Assembly (NCBI RefSeq): GCF_900114485.1
Contig: NZ_FOTF01000009.1
Location: 62,001-126,000 of the forward strand
Origin: Loktanella salsilacus
Lineage (GTDB): Bacteria > Pseudomonadota > Alphaproteobacteria > Rhodobacterales > Rhodobacteraceae
DNA length: 64,000 bases
Direction of reading: 5' to 3'
The notes under the pieces: generated by a model
What the model was told of the DNA's origin: nothing
The model's input: only the letters and a program-made list of their open reading frames with translations
Databases searched by the model: none
Position numbers and translations under genes: made by a program
In this document: positions 50,417 through 58,300 of the stretch, piece after piece
Layout: each line of letters starts with the position of its first letter
Position numbering within the stretch: position 1 is the first letter of the stretch

Positions 50417-53232
50417 TCCTTTTCACCGGACGCAGCATCGTCGAACGTCTGCAGCAACGCTTCGATTTTTGTGGCCGCGTCAGCAATACCGCGATTGCGC
50501 CCCTGCTCGGCCGACACATCGGGCAGATAAACCGTTTCCATCGGACCGGTGATCAGATCGCCCCAGCCCATCGTCGTGTCAAACCCTGCGCCGCGCGGTG
50601 AATCGTTCGTGACAATGTGCAGCACCCGCCCGTTATACGGCTTTGGTTCATGGACATCGCGCGCATCTGTCAAATAGGCGATAAAGGCTTCCTGTTCGGC
50701 CTTCAGGTCAGTGTAGCGCACCCGTTCCATCAGCCCCAGGCGCACGGCCGCATTCAGCAAACCGGTTGCCCGGATCAGGCGAAAGGTGCCAAGGAACGCC
50801 GGCACGGACATCGTACCCTGCGCCACGCGGTGCAGGCGCACCTTTAGGAAATGCAGCCGATTGCGCCAACGCGTTGACCAGCTTGCATCGACATCGCGGG
50901 CATATTGCGGGGCCCAGACGTCTTTCATGATCACGGCGGCGACCTCTTCTCCCTTGGCCTGCAATTGGCGTGCAACCTCGATCGCAAGGTTGCCGTGCAC
51001 GCAGATGCCGAACAGGGCGTAGGGACCGTGCGGCTGGGCAGCTTGCAGCGCCTCAAGGAACTGGGTCGCGATCTGTTCAAACGGGCGCGGGTCTAGTGTG
51101 TGCCCCTGTGCCTTATCGTAGATGCGCAGCGACATGGCCGGACGCGGCACACTCATGTTATCGGCCAGCGCATAGGTGATGTTGGCGTTGTTGATCGCCA
51201 CAAGCGGGATCCCCGTGCCATCCTCTTGCAAGGTGACCACGCGCCAGTCCCGCTCTGCCGCGAGGCGAGAGGCTGGCTTTTGGCCTCGCGCCAAGTGGCG
51301 AGCCAAGGTGCGCAAAGTTGGGTTCTGGAAAACGTCGGCCAAGGTCATCCGGTGGCCAAATTCAGCCTCGATGCGCGCCAGAAGGCGGACAATCAGCAAC
51401 GAATGGCCGCCCAGATCAAAGAAGCTGGTCGTCTGCGGTACGTCCTTGATGCCCAGAACATCGGACCAGATCGGAACCAACCGCGCGGCAATATCAGCGA
51501 CGCTATCGCCGGAAACCGCCTCTGCCCCTTGCACGCCTGCGGGCGCCGCCCCGACGGCGGCGGCCAGTGGCAACTGCGCCTTGATGACACGCCCGCCCGC
51601 ATCGCGTGGCAAAGACTGCAAAATGCTGATCCCGTCCACCGACAGGGCTGCGCCAAGGTGCGTGTGCAGCAGCCCCGGCAGCACCTCTAGCGGCATCAGC
51701 GCTGCGTCCGGTGCTAGGGTGACAAAGGCATGGCGTGCACGGCGGCCGCCTTGCGCCGCATAGGGCACGACGGCGGCAGCTGCGACGCTGTCATGGGTCT
51801 GCAAGGCGGCCTCTATCCGCGACAACTGCAGCGCGTCATCGGTCCGGGCTTGCGGGCCCTGCGACAGGTGCGGCATATCCGACAACAGGCAGTCTGGATG
51901 ATCGAAGGCCAGCGCAAAGCACGATTGCCACAGATCAATAAGCTCTTGCGCCGTGGCGGCATCGAACATGTCCGAATTGTATTCTAGCGTCATCCGCCAG
52001 CCGCTGCTGCGGCCGATTAGTGAAAAATTCAGATCGTGCAGCGCGCCGGGCGCGTGGGAAGGTGCGCTGGATAGCGTAAAGCCGCCGTATTGCGCCGTTT
52101 CCATAAAGACGTTCTGAAGCAAATAGTTAACCGACACCAATGGCGTGCGAGACGCATCGCGGGCGGGGTTTAACGTCTCAACCAGTTTGTTGAACGGCAC
52201 TGTTTGTCCGATCAGCGCATCGGTGACCGCATGGCGGGCGCGGTCCAGATGATCGCCTAGCGATGTGTCGCCCGCTGTCGCAAAACGCAAGACGACGGTG
52301 TTGATGAACACACCGATCAGCGGCTCCAGCTCGACTTCGCTGCGTCCAGCGACCTGCGATCCTAGCAGCACCTCTGGCGCATCAGCGCAGCGGGCCAGCA
52401 ACGCGCTTAGAACGCCCGCGCCATAAGCAAAGGTCGACATGCCGCGCTTGCGGGCTTCGGACTCCAGCCTTTTGCCCCATGCGGGTGACAGATCCGCTGT
52501 TACGACCGCACAGGCGGTGCTGCGCTGAAGGGGCCTTGGAAAATCTGGTGGCACCTCGAAATAAGGTGCGTCGCGCAGTTGATCACAGACCGGGCCTAGT
52601 TCGGCAGCGAAAGCCTCGCTGTCGAAATAGTCGGCCTGCCACAGGGCGTAATCGCCAAATTGCAGGGCCAGTTCCGGCAGTTTTGCTGTCCGCCCCCCAT
52701 CCAGCGCTGCGGCAAAAGTGCCAACTTCGCGCCCAAGCACCCCGATGGACCAGCCGTCAAAACAGATGTGATGCACGGTGATCGCTAGCACCGCATGGTC
52801 ATTGCCAAGGCGGATCAGGACCACGCGCAGCTGACAAGGCTCTGTCAGATCAAAAGGTTGCACGGCGCTTTCGCTGGCAATCTGATCAATGCGGCTTTGC
52901 TGCTCTGCTGCCGGCGTGTTGCGGATGTCGATGTCCGACAGTTTAAAACGGGCTTGCGGGGCCACCTCTTGGACCGGGCGATCCTGATCCGCGACAAACC
53001 GTGTCCGCAGGGATTCATGGCGGGCTATGACTGCCTGAAACGCGGCCTCGATTGTGGCGGCGCTAAAGGTGCCGTTGATGTTCCACCGAAAGGCCACGTT
53101 CAGGGCCGGATCCCCGGGGTTCATCTGATCCAGAAACCAGAACCGTTCCTGGGTCGCGCTGCAAGGAAAGCGCAGCGGTGCAGCCTCTGGCGCGGGGGTC
53201 GTTAATGGCATGGTATCGACAGGGGCGGTCAT
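50398..53232 (-). CDS. NRPS terminal module: C, A C-terminal subdomain, T, TE
   Basis: 944 residues. Condensation domain at about 20-440 with VHHICFDGWS (second His is residue 155) and SRTPLVSVNY. Residues about 460-575 match only the C-terminal part of an adenylation domain (an A10-like GGRVIKAQLP ends it); the A core with its TSGSTG and YGPTE motifs is absent. The carrier domain has DLGGHSLLIVRLL (phosphopantetheine Ser611). Residues about 670-930 form a type I thioesterase. Its nucleophile motif reads LFGICVHGNLA, with Cys744 in place of Ser. The Asp after the next strand is present (AAVIMKDVW), but I do not see the conserved His near the C-terminus. The ATG overlaps the upstream gene stop (ATGA). 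Confidence 0.9.
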   Translation of the reverse strand: MTAPVDTMPLTTPAPEAAPLRFPCSATQERFWFLDQMNPGDPALNVAFRWNINGTFSAATIEAAFQAVIARHESLRTRFVADQDRPVQEVAPQARFKLSDIDIRNTPAAEQQSRIDQIASESAVQPFDLTEPCQLRVVLIRLGNDHAVLAITVHHICFDGWSIGVLGREVGTFAAALDGGRTAKLPELALQFGDYALWQADYFDSEAFAAELGPVCDQLRDAPYFEVPPDFPRPLQRSTACAVVTADLSPAWGKRLESEARKRGMSTFAYGAGVLSALLARCADAPEVLLGSQVAGRSEVELEPLIGVFINTVVLRFATAGDTSLGDHLDRARHAVTDALIGQTVPFNKLVETLNPARDASRTPLVSVNYLLQNVFMETAQYGGFTLSSAPSHAPGALHDLNFSLIGRSSGWRMTLEYNSDMFDAATAQELIDLWQSCFALAFDHPDCLLSDMPHLSQGPQARTDDALQLSRIEAALQTHDSVAAAAVVPYAAQGGRRARHAFVTLAPDAALMPLEVLPGLLHTHLGAALSVDGISILQSLPRDAGGRVIKAQLPLAAAVGAAPAGVQGAEAVSGDSVADIAARLVPIWSDVLGIKDVPQTTSFFDLGGHSLLIVRLLARIEAEFGHRMTLADVFQNPTLRTLARHLARGQKPASRLAAERDWRVVTLQEDGTGIPLVAINNANITYALADNMSVPRPAMSLRIYDKAQGHTLDPRPFEQIATQFLEALQAAQPHGPYALFGICVHGNLAIEVARQLQAKGEEVAAVIMKDVWAPQYARDVDASWSTRWRNRLHFLKVRLHRVAQGTMSVPAFLGTFRLIRATGLLNAAVRLGLMERVRYTDLKAEQEAFIAYLTDARDVHEPKPYNGRVLHIVTNDSPRGAGFDTTMGWGDLITGPMETVYLPDVSAEQGRNRGIADAATKIEALLQTFDDAASGEKDQANAQ

Positions 53233-55364
53233 GCTGTCGCCCCCGCGCCGCGCCGCGCGCCATTGCGGAAATCCTTCAAGGACGGTGCCTTAGGTTTTGC
53301 CGCGCGGGTTTGCATCAAGGCCGCAGCCCCTGCGATGGTCGGGGCCTGCATCAGATGACGCGCCTCTAGCCCCAGATCGCGGTCTAACATCCGCGCCGCA
53401 ATGCGAAAAATGCCGAGCGAGTCGATGCCCAGATCAAACAGGCTGTCATCAATGCTAAGCTCGTCCAGCCCCAGTACGTCCTGCCAGATCGCGACAAGAT
53501 CACGCTCTAGTTCTGTTTCGGGTGCTCGGACACGGCGGCCCGCGTCGGTTGGTGCCGCGGCAACCAGCGCAGGCAAGGCGCGGCGGTCCAGCTTGCCGTT
53601 ACCAGTTTCGGGCAGCGCGTCGATGGCCTGCAGGCGCTGCGGCACCATATAGGCGGGCAGTTTCGCGGACAGGGCTTTGGTGATCTCAGCCGGCTGCGGG
53701 GCATCCGTATCGGCGACATAGAAACCAGCCAGCAACGAACCTGTCGGCCCTTCGCGCAAATCCACGGCGGCGGAGCGGATGCCGTCCACGCTGCGCATGG
53801 CCGCTTCAATCTCGCTCAGCTCTATACGGAAGCCGCGCAGCTTGATCTGACCGTCGCGCCGTCCCAGCAGGCGGATCGTGCCGTCCGGCAACCGCTGTGC
53901 CAGATCGCCGGTACGGTAAAGCCGTGTCGGCCCCGCGCCGGGGACATCGACGATACGGTAGGCGGCGTCCGTCAGATCAGGCCGGTGAAGATAACCAATG
54001 GCAAGGCCGGCTCCGCCGATGTTCAACTCTCCCGTCACGCCGGGCGGCACCAGGTTTCCGGCGTCGTCCATGACGTGCAACACTGTGTTCGCGATAGGAT
54101 CGCCAATGGTGACATGGCCGTCCGTGACACGACCGCAAGACGACCAGATCGTTGTCTCTGTCGGGCCGTACATATTCCAGACCTCGCCGCCAAAGGACAC
54201 CAGCCGTTCGGCAAGATCACGCGGAAGCGGCTCGCCTCCGGTTAGGATTTTAAGCGTCGGCATTGGTTTCAGCCCCGCCTCTAGCAGCATTTGCCACAAG
54301 GTCGGCGTGGCTTGCAGCACGGTGATGTCGCCCTGCGCCAAACGGTCGACCAGCGGGAATGCTTCGCGCACGTCCGAGTCCGTCGCGATCACTGTCTTTG
54401 CACCGACGGTCAGCGGCAGGAACAGCTCTAGCCCTGCAATGTCAAAGCTAACCGTGGTGACGGACAGGATCGCATCGCTTGCCGACAGTCCGGGGCGGTC
54501 GGCCATCGCGGTCAGGAAATTCAGCAGCGCGCCGTGCGACACCTCTACGCCCTTGGGAGTCCCGGTCGAGCCGGAGGTGAAGATCACATAGGCCGCGTCT
54601 TCGGCAGAGCCGCCGCGGTGCAGCTCGTCCAGTGTGGCATCAGGATAGCTGGCGCTGGCGCGGATCGCGGCAAGGTCCAATCCGCTGATCGCGTCAGTCA
54701 CATCGCCGTCGTAGATCAACCCGGCGACACTTGCTGCCGTCAGCGTCGCGCGGTGGCGCGCGACGGGGTGATGCGGGTCAAGCGGCACGTAGGCATGTCC
54801 GGCCTTCAGCACAGCCAAAAGCGCCACCAGCATATCGGCAGAGCGTTCCACCATCACAGCAACCCTCTGGCCGTGCTGCGGAATCTGGCGGCGGATTTCA
54901 GCGGCCAAGCGGTCGCTTTGCCGGGCCAGCGTGGCATAGCTGCGCGGCCCGCCTGCGTCCTCAACAGCGATGGCATCGGGGGTTGCGGCGGTTTGCGCCG
55001 CGATCATCTGTTCCAAGCGCGCGTGCTTTGGCGGGACCTGGCCAGTATCGTTACCCATGGCGGCCAGTTCGGCGGCCTGCGCCGCACTTATCAGCGGCAC
55101 CGCTTGCAAAGGGGTCTGCATATCGCGGGCTGCGGCTGCGAGTACGGATTGATAATGCTCGCACCAGCGGGCTACGGTATCCGCGTTCAACACGTCTGTT
55201 GCATAGGTCAGATCGATACGCAGGCCTTGGCGGCTTTCGGTGACGTTAAAGATCAGATCAAAGTTGGTATAGGCGCGCGGGTTCGACGAAAGTGTCGCCG
55301 CGATCCCGTCAAAGCCGAAATCAGCGGGCTGTTGGTCAAGGTTGAACTGAACTTCTGTCAGGGG
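53229..55364 (-). CDS. PKS-NRPS middle gene, 3' part (end of C, A, T), in frame after TAG
   Basis: Continues the frame of the 55365-61094 gene after a single TAG. It first completes the condensation domain (PLTEVQFNLDQQ onward, about 100 residues). A full adenylation domain follows, with YVIFTSGSTGTPKG, NMYGPTETTIW, YRTGDLAQRLPDG and GNGKLDRRAL. A carrier domain follows with FDLGIDSLGIF. Specificity residues read by alignment to GrsA are D-I-L-Q-L-G-M-I-W-K, one change from the glycine code, so glycine is predicted. The only candidate internal start (GTG 55193) has no ribosome site and would omit part of the C domain. The stop overlaps the next gene by 4 bp. Confidence 0.85.
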   Translation of the reverse strand, partial: PLTEVQFNLDQQPADFGFDGIAATLSSNPRAYTNFDLIFNVTESRQGLRIDLTYATDVLNADTVARWCEHYQSVLAAAARDMQTPLQAVPLISAAQAAELAAMGNDTGQVPPKHARLEQMIAAQTAATPDAIAVEDAGGPRSYATLARQSDRLAAEIRRQIPQHGQRVAVMVERSADMLVALLAVLKAGHAYVPLDPHHPVARHRATLTAASVAGLIYDGDVTDAISGLDLAAIRASASYPDATLDELHRGGSAEDAAYVIFTSGSTGTPKGVEVSHGALLNFLTAMADRPGLSASDAILSVTTVSFDIAGLELFLPLTVGAKTVIATDSDVREAFPLVDRLAQGDITVLQATPTLWQMLLEAGLKPMPTLKILTGGEPLPRDLAERLVSFGGEVWNMYGPTETTIWSSCGRVTDGHVTIGDPIANTVLHVMDDAGNLVPPGVTGELNIGGAGLAIGYLHRPDLTDAAYRIVDVPGAGPTRLYRTGDLAQRLPDGTIRLLGRRDGQIKLRGFRIELSEIEAAMRSVDGIRSAAVDLREGPTGSLLAGFYVADTDAPQPAEITKALSAKLPAYMVPQRLQAIDALPETGNGKLDRRALPALVAAAPTDAGRRVRAPETELERDLVAIWQDVLGLDELSIDDSLFDLGIDSLGIFRIAARMLDRDLGLEARHLMQAPTIAGAAALMQTRAAKPKAPSLKDFRNGARRGAGATA

Positions 55365-55367
55365 CTA
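55365..55367 (-). other. In-frame TAG interrupting the condensation domain
   Basis: The codons run GAT GTA TCA CGT TAG CCC CTG ACA GAA. The flanks read DVSR-stop-PLTEV, matching the conserved C-domain SRxPL motif. The paralogous domain at 50398-53232 has SRTPL at the same place. No frameshift is involved. A change from TCG (Ser) would need one base. Options are a point mutation, a sequencing error, or readthrough. Confidence 0.9.
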
Positions 55368-58300
55368 ACGTGATACATCGCCGCGATCTGCCAACCCATG
55401 CACGATGGTGCCATAAGTCGTGTCGCCGTGGTCGAAACAGTCCAGCACGCGGGTGGATACGGCCTTCAGGTGGTCGGCCAATGTTGTGTCCGCGTCCGTC
55501 GCGACCTGCAGCCGCACCGGCAAAAGGTTGACGCAATGACCCACCAGACGGTCATCAGGCAAGAGCGTTTGCCCGGCAGTTGGCACCGCCAGCGTGATAT
55601 CGTCCGACCCGCTGAGCCGGGACAGCAGCGCCGCCAGTGATCCGGCCAGCGCGCCGAACAGCGTCACCCCCTCGCGCCCGGCAGCACGCTTGAGCGTTTT
55701 GGCAAGATCCGCGTCAATCAGATGCACATGCGTCGCCCCGGCGAAACTGCGCTGACCATCGCGGCGGGTATCTAGCGGCAGCTCTGGCAGGTCGGGGGCC
55801 TTTGGAAAGGTCGCTTTCCAAAATGTATCGGTTGCAGCGCTGGGGGTGCGGTCACCATGACTACAAGCATAGGCCGCAAAGCTGGCAGGCGGCGGCAGAT
55901 CGGCCTGCCCGCCCTGCACAGCGGCGTTATACAGCGCCGCCAGCTCTTCGATCACCAGATAGCTGGACCAACCATCACAGACGATGTGGTGCATCGTGAA
56001 TAACAGAACATGATCGTCCGGTGCCAGCCGCGCAAGCGCCGCGCGAATAAGCGGGCCGTCCGTCAGATCAAACGGCATTGCAGCATCGGCCGCGATCAGG
56101 TTGTCCAGACCGTCTTGGTTCACGTCAATAGGGTCTAGCGTCAGGGACAGCGCTGGCATGACCCGCGCCGCCTGACCAGAGGCGTCAAAGGACAGGCGCA
56201 GCGCGTCGTGCCGTGCGATCACTTTATTCAGCGCGGTCTGTAGCGCCTTTGCATCCAGATCGCCCTGCAACCGCAGACTGGCGCTTTCGATGAACACGCC
56301 AGAGGCGGCCTTGCCCATTTGCGCGGACATCCAGACCTCTGTCTGCGGCGCGGTTAGTGGGATGGTGTCGGTGCCAGTTTTCGTTGTGGGCTTTGTACCC
56401 TTTGGGTCATCGTCCGTGCTGTCACCGGTCAAAATGCCCACGGACTGCAGTTGATCCAAAGCGTCCGCAAAAACCATTGCCACGTGTTTAAAATCATTTT
56501 GGGTATGGGCGGTCGTGAAAAACCAAGGATAGCCGTCGTGCACGTGCACCCCGCCCAGACGCATCATGGGGTGGAGCAGCGCGGCGCGCGGATCAAGAGA
56601 TGACAGGTTGACGATCATCCAGCTGGAAAAGCCGATAATCGCAGGCGGCAGACCGCGCGCCTGCAATGCGGCATTCATCTGGTCGCGTAGCGCTTCAGTC
56701 TGCGGGGCGATGCGGTCATACAGCGCCGCACCCGGCCCTGCGACATGGTCAAGCACGGCAGAGACCGCCGCCAGCACCAAAGGATGCCGCACAAAGGTGC
56801 CAGCAAAAAAGGTCGGCGGCACCTCTGGTGCGCTATCATCGCCAAAGGACCAGAAGCCGCCATCAAGGGCGTCAAGGAACCGCTTCGATCCCGCCAGCAC
56901 ACCAACCGGCATGCCGCCGCCAACAACCTTGCCATAGGTCGCCATATCCGGGGTGATGTTCCACAACTGCTGCATCCCGCCCGGGGCCACGCGGAAACCG
57001 GTGACAATCTCGTCCATGATCATCGCGGCGCCGCAAGCGGCGGTAATACGGCGGATTTCCTCGCAAAACGCGCGGGGGCGGTGGTCCGGCCTGCGGCTTT
57101 GCACGGGTTCGACCAGTACCGCGGCGATGTCGTCCGCGTTATCTTGAATCCAGTTCAGCGTGTCCTGCGTGCCATAGGTTAGCACGACCATATTCGCGAC
57201 CGAAGAGGACGGTACGCCCGACACAGCAGGCAGCGCCGTTGGGTCGCCCGACGCGCGGCCTTTGACCAGCACCTCGTCGAATTGGCCGTGGTAGTCACCT
57301 TTGAAGGTCACAATTGTCTCTCGCCCGGTGACCGCGCGGGCAAGGCGCATAGCGGCCATCACCGCCTCTGATCCGGTGTTGCAGAACGTAGCGCGGTCGT
57401 GACCGGTAATGGCAAGGAATTTTGCTGCAACTTCGTGGGCTAGCGGCGTTTGCGGGCCGATGGGAAATCCTTTGGCCATCTGGGCGCTGACAGCGTCGGT
57501 CACAAAGTCTGGCGAATGGCCAAATGCAGTCTGACCAAAGCCGTTGACCAGATCGATAAACTGGTTGCCATCCGTATCGGTCAGGTAAGCGCCTTTTGCC
57601 GTCTCGGCGATCACAGGAAACACCAGTTCTTTCCATTCGGGGCGAAAGCCAGCGGCGGTGCGGGGATCGGCAAGTTTACGGCGGTAATCCTGCGTCCGGG
57701 ATTTTGATGTAGGAAACTTGGCGCTGTAGTCATCGCAAAGCGCGGCAATAAAAGCCGTCTGCGCCGGAGTAAAATCAGCAAGCTGGGCCGCACGGCGGTT
57801 CAAATCGTGGCGCGTATCAGGTGCATCTGCAGATGCGGCGACGGGCGGGCGGCCTTTTGGCGCAGCGGCAGGTGCCAGTGGCGCTGTTGTCATCGCGGCC
57901 GCTGCGGGGGATGCGCTGGCGAACGTGCGAAGCTGGGTGTCAAAAAGCGATAGCATCGCTTGCGTCTGCGCCTGCATCAACCCGGCCACATCGCCCGATA
58001 CAGGCACGGCTGGCGGGACAGGTTGCGCCGTTGCAGCAGTGGATACCGGGGCCGGGGTTGGTGCTGTCGCGGCCGCGGGCGGCGGTGCCACTTCGGCCGG
58101 AAGAACATCGTCCAGATGTGCCACCAAAACCGCGACACTTGGGAAGGCCCCCATCAACTGGCGAAAGGTCAGTGTGACATCAAAGGTGCGGGCCAGCCGC
58201 TGGGTGACTTGCCCCAGCAGCAGCGAGTCGAAGCCAAGCTCTAGAAAGGTGCAATCGGCGTCGGCGGCGGTAAAGCTGTCGCCGGACAAATCCGACAGAA

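Noticed and set aside
53229-55193. Treating the A-T portion as an independent gene starting at GTG 55193
   Set aside because: No ribosome site, starts inside the last part of a condensation domain, and is in the same frame as the upstream gene with only a TAG between them.
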